From Heligmosomoides polygyrus polygyrus (lineage: Eukaryota > Nematoda > Chromadorea > Rhabditida > Heligmosomidae): a stretch of 64,000 nt of DNA. A program made the position numbers and the translations under genes. Where the stretch lies: assembly GCA_947396885.1 (NCBI GenBank), contig OX377203.1, positions 25,361,253 through 25,425,252 of the forward strand, given 5' to 3'. Below, piece after piece: positions 23,272 to 32,693 of the stretch. A model generated the notes under the pieces. That model was not told where the DNA came from. It worked only from the letters and a program-made list of their open reading frames with translations, and made no database searches. The first letter of the stretch is position 1. The number at the start of each line of letters is the position of its first letter.

Positions 23272-24499
23272 TTAGGCTGTTGCATATGTAATGCCCGATT
23301 TTGCTTCCTCAACTTTCAATCGATTTTTCGTGACTACGGTTGTTCGCGTTTCAGGCAATGTATATAGTTTATGAACGCGTAGAAACTTCGCTTTCTTTCC
23401 AACTACAGCTTTTTGAAACTTTTGCATCTTGCCGAGTTTTTGACGCCGTTTTTGTAGTATGAATCAACGTGATAGTCGGGTGGACACAACTCCACGGTTG
23501 GAGCTCGTAACATCAACGTTGCATTTGGGGAGGATTTCGCTAAGGAACGTACAATTCGTCGCTGGTTCAAAAGGTTTCGATCCGGAGATTAATGTCTTGA
23601 AGATGAGGACCGATAGGCCGCCATCGCTCCTTAACGACGACCAACTCAAAGCCATGATGGGACCGGATCCGCATCAAACTGTGAGAGAGCTAGCGCTGCA
23701 CTTCGGCGTTGACGACAGCACTGTCAGTCTTCGCTTAAATACGATCGGAAAAGTAGAGGAATTGGACAAATGGGTCCCGCACGAACTGACCACCAGGCAG
23801 ATGCTGAAGCGCACGACTCCTGTGCTTCGTTAGAGCTGCGCAATCCAAAATAAGCTTTTTTGGATCGTGACAATCGAAGAAAAACGGATCCCTTTATGAC
23901 AATGGTCGTCGCTCTGCACAATGGCTGGACAACAATGAAAGTCCTAAGGAATTGCTCAAACTAAGTCTCCATCCAGAGAAGACCATGGTGACTGTATGGT
24001 AAAGCGCATGTTGTATGGCTGGTATAGTAAATTACAAGTTCTTGGAGACTGGAGAAACTATCATAGTGGAGAAAAACATATTGTGCCATAGTTGAAATGA
24101 GGCATCAGAAGCTGAAAACAGCCGGCTTTGGACAATTGAAGATGCCTAATCCTAATGTTTCAAAAATTGTTGTCCAGAAACTAGATGAATTGGAATGCGA
24201 AACTGCCACATCCAGCATATTCACCAGATCTGTCCCTGCCGACTATCGTTTTTTTTCAAGCATATAGATCGTCATGTGAGGGATAAAAAATTTTGCAACT
24301 AAGATGACGTCGAAAATGACTTCGTATGTTTTATTAATTATCGTAGTTTTGATTTTTACAAAGATTTAATGTTTAAGCTTTTGTCGCGTAAAGTGTATGT
24401 TGCATGCGTGCTTATTTCGATTAGTAAAACTGCTTCAAAAAAGTTACGATTTGTGAAATTTTTCAGGTAACATCGGTCATTTCATACGCAATGACCTAA
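23272..24499 (+). mobile_element. mariner-family transposon, decayed
   Basis: Imperfect inverted ends: TTAGGCTGTTGCATATG at 23272 and the reverse complement of CATACGCAATGACCTAA ending at 24499. The 1228-bp length is close to full-length mariner. It encloses the broken transposase at 23459. It resembles the mariner lineage known from hookworms (Bandit-like), but that relationship is a guess from a few motifs. Confidence 0.75.
23459..24290 (+). pseudogene. mariner transposase, N-terminal part open, rest broken
   Basis: The frame from 23459 to 23833 (124 residues) starts MNQRDSR and carries the mariner DNA-binding part: RPPSLLNDDQLKAM, QTVRELALHFGVDDSTVS, and the linker KWVPHELT. Downstream the match continues with frameshifts: DNNESPKELLK-like sequence near 23920-23960, then MVTVW near 23987, and NFAT-like sequence near 24290. 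The segment that should carry the first catalytic aspartate is damaged. Non-functional. Confidence 0.8.
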
Positions 24500-25142
24500 T
24501 ACAGAAGTGGTATTCAGAAAGAACCTAGGAGAGAACAGGATTCGAACTCTCATGTTGGTCCAGCTCGAATCCATTGTATTCGGGAAATTCGTTTTCTTTT
24601 GAAGCGAGGGCCTGTGCGAAACTCAACGAAATCAGTGAGGGTAGAAGCTGCATCGTCTTCACCCGACACTTAGAGCATGTTGGGCTGCTCGTAGCACCCA
24701 ACTTGACACTATTCGTTGCTCTGTCCGAAAGCATTTGTCCTTTGCGTAACATCTCTGACCAAAGAAGGTATTCTCCAAGAAAATGGAGACGACTAGATTT
24801 ACAGAATCTCTACCAACAGAGGGAAATGGGAAATTCCATCCATTTCGTGGGAATTGTAAGCGCCTAGACTACATTAGCTATCGACTATCACGCTCTCCTA
24901 TCTCGCTCATAACAATATTACAGCGGCAGAAACCTTCCATTTGATCGAAGAGGTCTGAACTATGTCTGTAGCAGGAGCCAAATGCTAGAGCTTCCAAAAT
25001 GTGTACAAATTATACGGCCAGTCGAGATAAATGTATTAAGTTGGTACCATTCATGCCGCTACTTCCGAAATATCTTTGCTCATAGACAGCTTACCATCAC
25101 AGTTAAGAACTGTAGTTTCGCGATTATAAAATGGCAGAGTTC

Positions 25143-25541
25143 TGGGGCCGGATTCATCAATCTCGGATAAAGGTTAAGAGATTTGTTATAACCATGCTTT
25201 GTTGCGATCAAAACTCTAGAGTGGCAGACGGGACTCGAACCCGCACCTCCAGCTGACCGGGCGGGAATGCTCTACGTCATTACACCACTTGATAACGCAA
25301 CATCCCCACCTTGTGGGGCCCGTCAACACCCGCCCGTATATCGGGATGAGCCGGACACTGATTTCAGCTTGGAAGCGTGGTGAAGAAATCGTCGTGGGTA
25401 CGGGGAGGACCGTTCCCTTAGCAGTATATCCACTACTGTTTGGGTAAAGTGAATAATGTATGCAACATTATGACCATACAACTCCTACTGCAACTTCTAT
25501 CCCGCACACCGCCTGGTTTATTTGTTGATGAAACTGGCCCC
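25143..25541. mobile_element. MITE of the GGGRCCRGATTC family with an internal insertion
   Basis: The left end GGGGCCGGATTCATCAA begins at 25143-25144 and the right end TTGATGAAACTGGCCCC closes near 25541, giving an element of about 400 bp instead of about 130 bp. The extra length contains the tRNA-like segment at 25215-25290, so this looks like a MITE that received another element. Confidence 0.6.
25215..25290 (-). repeat. tRNA-like sequence, probably not a functional tRNA
   Basis: In reverse it reads GTGGTGTAATGACGTAGAGC, then GTGCGGGTTCGAGTCCCGTC and TGCCAC. The B box and T-stem (GCGGG/CCCGT) are perfect and six of seven acceptor positions pair with wobbles, but the D arm and anticodon arm do not fold normally and base 33 is C, not T. 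Best read as a tRNA-derived repeat. Confidence 0.45.
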
Positions 25542-25875
25542 TGAAAGCGTAGTAGCGCCGCTGGAGAAGTCACCAGCTGTCGCGTACACCAATTCGAAAT
25601 CCTTGGATCGCATTTTCCACCCAAGCCAACCACGCCAACCATCCCCCCTGGGTCGTCTAATTGGTACCAGGCTTGTCAGGAAAGGAAAAAACACTGCATT
25701 TTCCATCGCCTGGCTACTGCAAGTCAGGATAGGATAGGCCAAATTCGCATTGAAATTGCCTCCACGATATCTCGTGAAAGCAAAATGCGCCGTCTGAGGA
25801 CGTGCTTGCTGTCGCACGCACCCGACACCAGGTTCCTGGTTCGGATTTCCACCCTGGGCCAACCAACGTCCACCA
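25540..25875 (+). mobile_element. Two diverged SINE pieces in tandem
   Basis: About 25540-25795 matches the SINE from head (GTAGCGCCGCTGGAG, GTCGCGTACACC) through body (ATTGGTACCAGGCTTGTC, GCCTCCACGATATCTCG). About 25800-25875 is a second head fragment with the B-box region GGTTCCTGGTTCGGATTTCC. Probably insertion of one copy next to another. Confidence 0.6.
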
Positions 25876-25941
25876 ACGCACTGATCGGACACCTTCGTGA
25901 TAGTCGTGAACGGGTGATTTAACACTCTCCTACTCACTTAC

Positions 25942-26075
25942 CGGGAAGGATCCACTGGGTCGCCGACACACGACAGGCCGGTACGACAGGGACGGAAGGA
26001 GGCGTTGCACGTGCGAGCTGAAAACGCGCGGCGGCTGCAGCGATCGCTACGACAAGCGGGACGCCTGTGTGATGT
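25942..26075 (-). CDS. GC-rich exon-like segment cut by the LTR insertion
   Basis: Between the plus-strand ends of a SINE and the LTR lies a GC-rich block ending, on the minus strand, at a strong donor (CCCG/GTAAGTGAG). One frame is cysteine-rich (RTCNASFRPCRTGLSCVG) and the others are also open, so the frame is not decided. A TTTTCAG acceptor occurs inside near 26021. The upstream side of the LTR insertion (30730-30800) continues the same pre-insertion DNA. It may be a host exon broken by the retrotransposon, or a GC-rich repeat. Confidence 0.25.
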
Positions 26076-26241
26076 TGTTGAGTACTTGGCCGCTGCGGTA
26101 TAGACTTGATGGACGATATACGCTTTATTGCCGACGACCGATAAACTGCAAACCATACCAGAGTAGCCTTTATATAGTAGTCCTTTAATCACTGCATGAT
26201 AATCATCATATCATGCGACTGGTATAGACTGATATGTAACA
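26076..26241 (-). repeat. 3' LTR (plus-strand left)
   Basis: 166 bp, TG...CA ends, identical to the other LTR except G versus A in the GATATGTAACA end. The plus-strand left copy is the 3' LTR because the element is transcribed on the minus strand. Confidence 0.95.
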
Positions 26242-26253
26242 CCTCCCCTTTTT
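26242..26253 (-). other. Polypurine tract of the LTR element
   Basis: The minus strand reads AAAAAGGGGAGG immediately before the 3' LTR. This is the usual place and composition for the primer of plus-strand DNA synthesis. Confidence 0.75.
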
Positions 26254-26312
26254 GAAGATGATAAATCAGTTTTACAATCGGATAATACGATGATCTAATT
26301 GTTACAACGATC

Positions 26313-27344
26313 TTAAGGACAAAAATGATATCTCTTCTGAGTTGGATCAATGTGGAGCGTCCTCGTAGGTCTTCGTGTTCGAGTCGATCGTCGTAGCTGC
26401 ATGCCTTGTTGAACAGTTGGAACTCCTTCAGAAGTTTCAGCCGGCGGAGGGGAAGGTGCTTGGCTCTGGAGCTCAGGTCGCTCCAAGTCGAATGTTTCGA
26501 AAAGTGTGTCCATGTCTTCTTGGGCTTCGTTGTTGCTACCACTGTAGCGCCTTCGTAGTTGATTCGCATGTCGTATCCAAGTTTGTATTCCACAGCGAAC
26601 TTTATAGAGCACCTCTCCAATACGATCCAATATGGAACCGTTTGCCCACTTATGTTTTCCGTCTTTGTAGTCGCTCACGTAGACAGTGTCGCCTCGCTTG
26701 AAAATCTTAGGCTTAGCTCCATGCTTGGCGTTGAACTGACGTTCCATGACTTCATTTCGGCTCCCGCTGTGAGACTGGATGGGCTGAAGTAGAGACAAAG
26801 GAGTCCGAAGTTTCCTTCCAACAAATAGTTCTGCTGGTGATTTGAGCTTTTCGAAGGCTGGATGTGGTGTTGAGCGGTAAGTAAGAAGGAAGGTTTGGAG
26901 AATTTGAGAGAGTGTTCCCTCTCCTTTCATTTTAAGCAAGCTCCTTTTGAAGGTATCTACGAACCTTTCTGCTTGACCGTTGGATTGTGGATGATATGGG
27001 GGAGAAAACAGGTGCTCGATTCCGTTCTCTTGGCAAAACTCTTTGAATTCTTCTGAGGTGAACTGAGTGCCATTATCTGACACGAGTATTTCGGGAGCTC
27101 CATTCCTGGCAAATGTCTGGCGCAGTAATGAGATGGTGGCGCCTGTTGTTGTGCGATCTGTATTGTATATCTCAGGCCACTTGGAAAAAGCGTCCACGAT
27201 TATGAGGTAATTGGTGCCTTCAAATGGACCAACGTAGTCCACATGTATTCGTTCCCATGGCTTACTTGGCGTTGGCCAAGATGCAAGTGTGGTTTTGGTA
27301 GGGAAATTGGCGACTGATGAACATATTGTGCATCGTTGAACCAT
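26313..27344 (-). CDS. Integrase region of the LTR retrotransposon
   Basis: 343-residue open frame in the same frame as the reverse-transcriptase ORF, separated from it by an in-frame TAA at 27435-27437. The end of the zinc-binding HHCC region is at the start (QRCTICSS) with its histidines just upstream, past the stop (LHSGHPGIV). The catalytic core shows the D,D35E pattern: HVDYVGPF, VSDNGTQFTS, and the glutamate in HPQSNGQAERFVDTFKR. A C-terminal domain follows, with a DTVYVSDY strand and IGEVLYKVR. The catalytic residues are intact; loss of function comes only from upstream breaks. Confidence 0.92.
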   Translation of the reverse strand: MVQRCTICSSVANFPTKTTLASWPTPSKPWERIHVDYVGPFEGTNYLIIVDAFSKWPEIYNTDRTTTGATISLLRQTFARNGAPEILVSDNGTQFTSEEFKEFCQENGIEHLFSPPYHPQSNGQAERFVDTFKRSLLKMKGEGTLSQILQTFLLTYRSTPHPAFEKLKSPAELFVGRKLRTPLSLLQPIQSHSGSRNEVMERQFNAKHGAKPKIFKRGDTVYVSDYKDGKHKWANGSILDRIGEVLYKVRCGIQTWIRHANQLRRRYSGSNNEAQEDMDTLFETFDLERPELQSQAPSPPPAETSEGVPTVQQGMQLRRSTRTRRPTRTLHIDPTQKRYHFCP

Positions 27345-27434
27345 CCTTTCGATGTCTCTGTCGAGACCTGGCCAGTATACGTAACTACGAGCTAGCGCTT
27401 TCTTCCTAACAATTCCGGGATGTCCAGAGTGAAG

Positions 27435-28970
27435 TTATCGAAGTATACGTTGTTGAAGTGAAGTTGGTATGACAACTCGTTCAGCGAACATCAGACATCC
27501 ATTTAAAATTGAAAGGGAGTCATGTCTATTGTGGAAGCACTTAAGTGTGGGATCTTGGATTGACGGTGGCCAGCGTTCTCTGGTGTGCTTCATAACAAGT
27601 TGAAGTAGCTCATCTTTTTGGGTCGTTTGTTTGATATCCTCTGCTGTGACTGGTAAGGCTCGTACCAGATTTGCGAACACGTGTCTGATATCCGAGTCTA
27701 CCGATATAGCTGCTATGACCTGATCCTCGTTCGCTGTTTTATGATTTGCGATGAGTCTTGATAGAGCGTCAGCTTGTCCCATATGTGTGGTGGAACGGTA
27801 CTGGATAGTGAAGTCGTAAGCCAGCAGTGTTATTGCCCAACGTTGAAGTCGGCTAGCGGTATAGATAGGGATACCTTTCTTTGAGCCAAATATCGCCAGA
27901 AGGGGCTTGTGGTCAGTAAGAAGTATGAATTTGCGTTCGTGAAGCATCCTGTGGAACTTTTGGACGGCAAAAATGAGTGCTAGTCCTTTTTTCTCAATCT
28001 GGCTGTAGTTCTTTTCAGCTGGGAGTAAGGAGCGTGAAGCATGAGCAATGGCTTTCTCTGATCCATCTGCATAACGATGGGAGATTACTGCTCCAATGCC
28101 ATAGTTTGAGACGTCTGCTGCAACTACGATTTCTTGGTTGGGGTCGTAGTGGGCTAAAAGCAGATCGGAGGAAAGAATTTCTTTGGCTCGTTTGAAGCTC
28201 TTATCGCATGCCTGTGTCCATTCAAATCGGGTATCCTTCTTGAGTAGGGCGTCAAGTGGAGCTCGGATAATCCTCATTTCCTTAACAAAATTTCCGTAGT
28301 AACTGAGAAGTCCAAGAAAGGATCGGAGTTGTGAGAGGTCTTTAGGAACCGGCATCTTTTGTATGGCTTCGATTTTACTGGGATCGGGGCGTCGACCATG
28401 CTTGTCGACAATGTAGCCGAGGTAGTCGATTCTGGTTTCAGCAAATTTACATTTGCTCAAGCGTACGTGTAGACCATTTTCAACAATACGTTGGAAGAAA
28501 GCGTGAAGGTTCTGTGAGTGCTCCTCTGCAGTGCGTCCAACGACGATTACGTCGTCGAGATATGCGACCACTCCTTGAAGGCCGGCTAGGACAGTGTCCA
28601 TTATTTGTTGGAATATAGCAGGTGCTGATTTGACTCCAAACGGCAATCGGTTATATTGGAAGAGACCACGGTGGGTGTTAATGGTCAACAGCTCCTTGGA
28701 CTGTGGGTCAACTGGGATTTGGAGATATGCGTCGGCGAAGTCGATGTGGGAGAAGTAGCGGCCACCATTTAAGGTTCTGAATATATCTTCTGGAAGAGGA
28801 AGAGGGTACTGATGTAGGTCGAGGGCGTTGTTGAGGCCTGTGGAAAAATCGGCGCATACGCGAAGGGTGCCGTTGGATTTCTTGACAATTACAATAGGGG
28901 CTGCCCAGTTGGAATAGTTGACCTTTGAGATGACGCCAATTGATTGTAGTCGGTCGAGCTCCTTCTCCAC
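27435..28970 (-). CDS. Reverse transcriptase-RNase H region of the LTR retrotransposon
   Basis: 511-residue frame. The RT starts near LDRLQSIGVISKVNYSNWAA, with fingers and palm blocks RVCADFSTGLN, FSHIDFADAYLQIPV, RLPFGVKSAPAIFQ and the catalytic VAYLDDVIV. The thumb and connection region (GYIVDKHGRRPDPSKI, LRSFLGLLSYYGNF) leads to RNase H: VVAADVSNYGIGAVI, a glutamate in YSQIEKKGLALIFAV, and LLTDHKPLLAIF. RT and RNase H catalytic acidic residues appear present. The frame ends at a TAA in place of a sense codon; homologous sequence continues past it into the integrase zinc-binding region. Confidence 0.93.
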   Translation of the reverse strand: MEKELDRLQSIGVISKVNYSNWAAPIVIVKKSNGTLRVCADFSTGLNNALDLHQYPLPLPEDIFRTLNGGRYFSHIDFADAYLQIPVDPQSKELLTINTHRGLFQYNRLPFGVKSAPAIFQQIMDTVLAGLQGVVAYLDDVIVVGRTAEEHSQNLHAFFQRIVENGLHVRLSKCKFAETRIDYLGYIVDKHGRRPDPSKIEAIQKMPVPKDLSQLRSFLGLLSYYGNFVKEMRIIRAPLDALLKKDTRFEWTQACDKSFKRAKEILSSDLLLAHYDPNQEIVVAADVSNYGIGAVISHRYADGSEKAIAHASRSLLPAEKNYSQIEKKGLALIFAVQKFHRMLHERKFILLTDHKPLLAIFGSKKGIPIYTASRLQRWAITLLAYDFTIQYRSTTHMGQADALSRLIANHKTANEDQVIAAISVDSDIRHVFANLVRALPVTAEDIKQTTQKDELLQLVMKHTRERWPPSIQDPTLKCFHNRHDSLSILNGCLMFAERVVIPTSLQQRILR

Positions 28971-29463
28971 CGCTTCTTGAGCTGCATAGGCGTTTTGGGC
29001 GGAATACGGGTTTTGCTCCGGGTTTTAACTGCAGGGATGCTTCGGAATGTTTGTATAGGCCGAGATCAGAGCTAAATGCCTCTGGATATCGTCGCTGTAG
29101 TTCATCTGCTACGTCGCTGCTTGTCGCAACTGAAGACATGGTGATGGTGGGATCGGTTGGGCATGGGTCTGAAGTGGGCAAGGCGTCCATGATTGAGTAC
29201 AATCCCATTTTCGATATCCATTCCGCTCCTAGCAGGTTGTGATGCGTGTTGGCCACATAGAACGTTCCTTCGGCTGAAACGTCCTTGAAACTGTATGTGC
29301 ATTTGCGTTGGCCATGGAATCGGATTTGGTCTCCGGAAGCGCTTTGTGCGATGAGGGAGGGGGGTTCGAGTTTCGGCTTGCCCATGAGATTCCATGTCAC
29401 CTTGTTGATGACGGTGACGTCTGATGCAGTGTCAACTTGAAAGTTGATGGTGTGGGTGTCCAC
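28708..29463 (-). CDS. Aspartic protease region and start of RT, alternative frame
   Basis: Frame of 251 residues. The protease motif is FQVDTASDVTVI (DTAS, where DTGA or DTGS is usual) and continues to NLLGAEWISKMGLYSI, a normal end for a retropepsin. The real protein should pass into the RT frame of 27435-28970, but the match leaves this frame after about 28990, where a frame change is needed. The first part overlaps the end of gag in another frame, so a -1 type gag-pol shift is possible. Confidence 0.8.
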   Translation of the reverse strand: MDTHTINFQVDTASDVTVINKVTWNLMGKPKLEPPSLIAQSASGDQIRFHGQRKCTYSFKDVSAEGTFYVANTHHNLLGAEWISKMGLYSIMDALPTSDPCPTDPTITMSSVATSSDVADELQRRYPEAFSSDLGLYKHSEASLQLKPGAKPVFRPKRLCSSRSGGEGARPTTINWRHLKGQLFQLGSPYCNCQEIQRHPSRMRRFFHRPQQRPRPTSVPSSSSRRYIQNLKWWPLLLPHRLRRRISPNPS

Positions 29464-30310
29464 TTTGATTGTGGCGTAACGTCGATATCGATAGCAGTCG
29501 ATATTCGAGATTTTGAAGATCGCATCTGCTCTTGTCTTCTGCCTTTGGCCGGGAAGGTCGTTTGGATATTAGGCGACGCTTGGCTGAGGAACAAAAGCCG
29601 TCTTTGTGTCCTGTAGTGTGGCATTGTGAGCACACGTGGTTCCGAAAGGTGCATTCTCTGACGAAGTGCATGTTACCGCAGTTCCAGCATGGTGAAGGGG
29701 GTGTCTTGTGAAGGTTTTTGCGTTGAATAGGATGAGTTTGGTTGCGGCTGTTGTTATCGTTATGATAACGTGATCTGCGAACATCATCTCGAGGCTTCCT
29801 TCTTGGGCTCGGTGGTGCATCAATCGAATGAATTGTTGGCCTGCCTTCTTCAATCATTTTGGTGTCGCGACGAAGATTTAGCAGTCGTTTGCATTCTTCG
29901 GTAAGTGTCTGAATGGTGCAGCTAGGTTCTGCTTCGATTTTGTCGAGCAGTTTCAGTCTGATAAAGGCATCCTCGGGGGCATGGAGTCCACAGACGAAGA
30001 TTAAACACTTGAATTGGTTGTCGTCGCATTCCGCGAGCTTGAATTTGGCACACTCACGATTAACATGTCCGGCATATGTAGCAAAATCATCTTTTGGATT
30101 TTTGACCAGTTTCATGCAGGCGTATCGTGCGCTGAATAGTGGTTGTTGCGGTCCGAACAAATCCTTGAGTGTCTTGACTGCTTGATCAAAGGATACTTCC
30201 TTTGGTGTTCGGGGAAGAATGTAGTTGGAAAATTTTTCGTAGGAGACAGCATCTAACTTGTGCAGCAAAAGTCGAACTTTTGATGGCTCATCCAGACTGC
30301 TTGCGTCCAC
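29432..30310 (-). CDS. Gag region of the LTR retrotransposon (main frame)
   Basis: 292-residue frame with capsid-like sequence (VRLLLHKLDAVSYEKFSNYI, FATYAGHVNRECAKFKL) and two C-terminal zinc knuckles, CWNCGNMHFVREC and CSQCHTTGHKDGFC. It lacks the N-terminal part, which is in another frame (30380-30528). The nucleocapsid is followed by the protease region in a shifted frame. Confidence 0.88.
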   Translation of the reverse strand: MDASSLDEPSKVRLLLHKLDAVSYEKFSNYILPRTPKEVSFDQAVKTLKDLFGPQQPLFSARYACMKLVKNPKDDFATYAGHVNRECAKFKLAECDDNQFKCLIFVCGLHAPEDAFIRLKLLDKIEAEPSCTIQTLTEECKRLLNLRRDTKMIEEGRPTIHSIDAPPSPRRKPRDDVRRSRYHNDNNSRNQTHPIQRKNLHKTPPSPCWNCGNMHFVRECTFRNHVCSQCHTTGHKDGFCSSAKRRLISKRPSRPKAEDKSRCDLQNLEYRLLSISTLRHNQSGHPHHQLSS

Positions 30311-30379
30311 GGTGAAAATATCCTCATGCCGGCGGTACCAAGCTTCGAACGTAACGTCGACCTCAGGGTCGTATGAGAA

Positions 30380-30528
30380 GGGGTTATCCGTCCGGCGAGA
30401 GTATCGAAGTGCTTGGTGGGGTTGGCAGCCGATGTCTCCGGGGGATGGGCGACGTTGGTGATTCCTTGGATTGCGGACGCAAGACTACTCAGTAGTTGCT
30501 GAAATTGCTGCTCCGAAAAAGTTGCCAT
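30380..30528 (-). pseudogene. Gag N-terminus, separated by a frameshift
   Basis: Starts at ATG 30528 (MATFSEQQFQQLLSSLASAI), just after the primer-binding region, and reads to about LAGRI near 30385. There the natural continuation (FSYDPEVDVTFEAWYR in the neighbouring frame) requires a one- or two-base shift into the main gag frame. A small indel is the simplest explanation. Confidence 0.8.
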
Positions 30529-30546
30529 CTTACCACCTGGTGGTTC

Positions 30547-30562
30547 TTGATCCTGATCGCCA
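30547..30562 (-). other. Candidate tRNA primer-binding site
   Basis: Directly inside the 5' LTR the minus strand reads TGGCGATCAGGATCAA, starting with the TGG expected to pair with the CCA end of a tRNA. The matching tRNA was not identified. Confidence 0.6.
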
Positions 30563-30563
30563 C

Positions 30564-30729
30564 TGTTGAGTACTTGGCCGCTGCGGTATAGACTTGATGG
30601 ACGATATACGCTTTATTGCCGACGACCGATAAACTGCAAACCATACCAGAGTAGCCTTTATATAGTAGTCCTTTAATCACTGCATGATAATCATCATATC
30701 ATGCGACTGGTATAGACTGATATATAACA
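30564..30729 (-). repeat. 5' LTR (plus-strand right)
   Basis: 166 bp, 165 identical to the copy at 26076-26241. It should carry the promoter of the element. A TATA-like TTATATAGTA lies within it on the plus strand, so its activity in the minus orientation is not clear. Confidence 0.95.
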
Positions 30730-30872
30730 GATGTATCCTGCCCGGGATCTGCGGAAATTCCGTTTCCGTGTTCCGAATTCCGGTTTTAGGCCACTTTTAG
30801 TCTATCCGTTCCCTCTCGCGTTCCGTTCCGCTTTTTTTGGCCGGAAGACGGAACGGAAATGGTGACTCGTCG

Positions 30873-31384
30873 GGATCTATCCTAGTCCGGGGGGGGGGGG
30901 GGCCACATAACTAAAAACTAGGCAACAAAATAAATTGAAACTTACCGAGCGGCTCCTAGAGAACGAGCTGGAACCTAACAGAAACCGAAAACGAGTGAAA
31001 AAACGAAATAAATAAATAAATAATCGCCGCGGTTTACAACCGTCTTGGCGGGCAAAGAGCGACGGAATAGAGGTATGCCGCGTGCTGACCGCCGCTTGAC
31101 ATCTTATAACCAGAATCTAACATGGTGGGAGGGCGCATGAAGCCGCATGCCGCGTGCTGACCGCCGCCTGACATGTCATAACCAGGATCTAACATGGTGA
31201 GCAGGGCACACAACTTTGCCTTCTCACAACCGTAACAAATACAATTTTTTCGTTTTTTTCTTTGTGACTCTTTCTTGTTTAGGTCTCATGTTGTTCTGTA
31301 GGAGCCGCTCGGTAAGTCTTGAGTGAATTTGTTACATATAATGCTTTTTGGTTATGTGGCCCCCCCCCGGACTAGGATAGATCC
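30873..31384. mobile_element. Foldback or MITE-like element with G-tract ends
   Basis: Inverted ends: GGATCTATCCTAGTCC followed by a G run and CCACATAAC at 30873-30911, matched by GTTATGTGG, a C run and GGACTAGGATAGATCC at 31351-31384. A second inner inverted pair, CTTACCGAGCGGCTCCTA (about 30942) and TAGGAGCCGCTCGGTAAG (about 31299), lies inside. Between them are two direct copies of a roughly 70-bp unit with GCCGCGTGCTGACCGCCGC (about 31078 and 31148). No coding capacity. Confidence 0.75.
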
Positions 31385-31964
31385 ACTTGTCGCTCATTAA
31401 TTGTTCTGCACTGTCTTTATTCACCTCTTCAACATAAAAAAAGGTTAAAGAACGAGATTAACTATGTGTCGCCTTTTTTGTGATATTGTGTTGCTTTCAA
31501 GTAGGAGGTGCATCCTGATGTCGGAAGATTGTAATATCCTAATTGGATTCTTTTTTTCTTGAAATGATGTACTACCAAATAGTAAATATATGGCCACAAA
31601 GTGTTTGAATCAAGATTCAAATTCCTCATCCGGAGCATGCTTATCTTTTTCCCTAATGATCTTAGGTTGTGCCTGAAATACCAATTCTAGGTCAGAACTC
31701 TATAATCACCGTTAGTTTGCTAACGTTGCTTTCCACTGGATCTATCCTAGTCCTAGGATAGCGTACGGTATCTTGCCTATTCACCCCTCCTCTGAGTTTG
31801 TCCTAGAATTTCAGCTACTGCCAAATATGGTACCCATGCGAACTCACAGGGAAAGGGTCTAAAGCTTATGTCTGAGTAGGGAGAGCGAGTCATATAGGAA
31901 GAGTCCCGACCCTTCAATTAGTATGTAAATGTGTTTCTTTTTGCCAAGTCGTTAAAAGGAGTAG

Positions 31965-32130
31965 GGGTCGTTGAAGCCGCACTGGAATCGACGCCTCACG
32001 AGTCTGGGGGCCTTGTACGCCCGCGATGCCTCTGTGGGCAAGCGGCTCGAAGAGCAGTAGATAGTAACGTTGCTTCATGCGAGGGAGGTCGGGGGTTTGG
32101 TTCTCCTGCACTGCTGCATTTTCGCATTTA
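31965..32130 (+). repeat. Second tRNA-like repeat family, plus copy
   Basis: Contains an A-box-like GTGGGCAAGCGGCTCGAAG and a B-box-like GGGTTTGGTTCTCC about 55 bp later, as in a class II (Leu/Ser-type) tRNA-derived repeat. The inverted partner is at 34530-34690. It differs from the main SINE family. Confidence 0.55.
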
Positions 32131-32439
32131 ATCTGACTGGTTGAAATTTGGAGGATTCTGATGTCTATACCATTTTCAGACGTTTACGTACGCTTTCTGT
32201 CTAATTTTGCAAGGTGTGGTATTCAACATGATGATGTATAAATGCTAACATCAGTGATACATAGGTGCAAAATGATGAAGCAGCGCTGGTCACAATACGG
32301 ATAGCGTATGAAGGTACAGTCACCTCACAGTTTGTTTCCTTACATGGACCAATGACTTCGTGAAAAACCATTCCGCTCGGATTTTCAAAAGAGATCAGAA
32401 TTTGACATCACAGCTGGTTAAAATGTGAAACGAGGTCTG

Positions 32440-32618
32440 TGGATTCCGCGAATTGACCTAAACGGTCGTTGATACTCTCTTTCCCTCATCTTTGCCTATG
32501 ACCTGGAAATCAGAGCTCTGCTGAAGGTTTTCTAGACCTGACACCAACAATTTCAACTGTATTATGTTGATTCTTGTTGCCTGTTCTGTTTTTCCATGTA
32601 GTAAATAAATAAATAAAT
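32440..32618 (+). repeat. LINE-like 3' tail with (AAAT)n end
   Basis: Ends in five TAAA units (about 32598-32618) after CTGTTTTTCCATGTAG. A similar ending, CTGTTTTTCCCTTATG plus TAAATAAATAAAT, occurs at about 49280-49335, and an inverted (TTTA)n run at about 61508. These look like 3' ends of a non-LTR retrotransposon family; no reverse transcriptase was seen. Confidence 0.45.
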
Positions 32619-32693
32619 AAATGTCGCTCGAGTGGTGATCCACTTGCTCACGCGGAAGTGTGGTCCTTGTGGTGTGGTTGAAACAAGGAGCCT

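Larger units (their letters stand above)
26076..30729 (-). mobile_element. Complete Ty3/gypsy-type LTR retrotransposon
   Basis: A 4654-bp element bounded by 166-bp LTRs that begin TGTTGAG and end TAACA, with a perfect 5-bp target duplication GATGT (26071-26075 and 30730-30734). The coding order on the minus strand is gag, protease, reverse transcriptase, RNase H, integrase, which defines the Ty3/gypsy (Metaviridae-like) group. No envelope-like frame follows integrase. The LTRs differ at one base, so insertion is recent, yet gag-pol is interrupted: two frame changes outside the possible gag-pol shift and one in-frame stop. Either a defective copy was mobilised in trans, or some breaks are assembly indels. 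Confidence 0.95.

Noticed and set aside
25215..25290. Functional tRNA gene
   Set aside because: B box and acceptor are good, but D and anticodon arms do not fold and position 33 is not T.
31073..31206. CRISPR-like direct repeats
   Set aside because: Only two roughly 70-bp copies without regular spacers, inside a foldback element of a eukaryotic genome.
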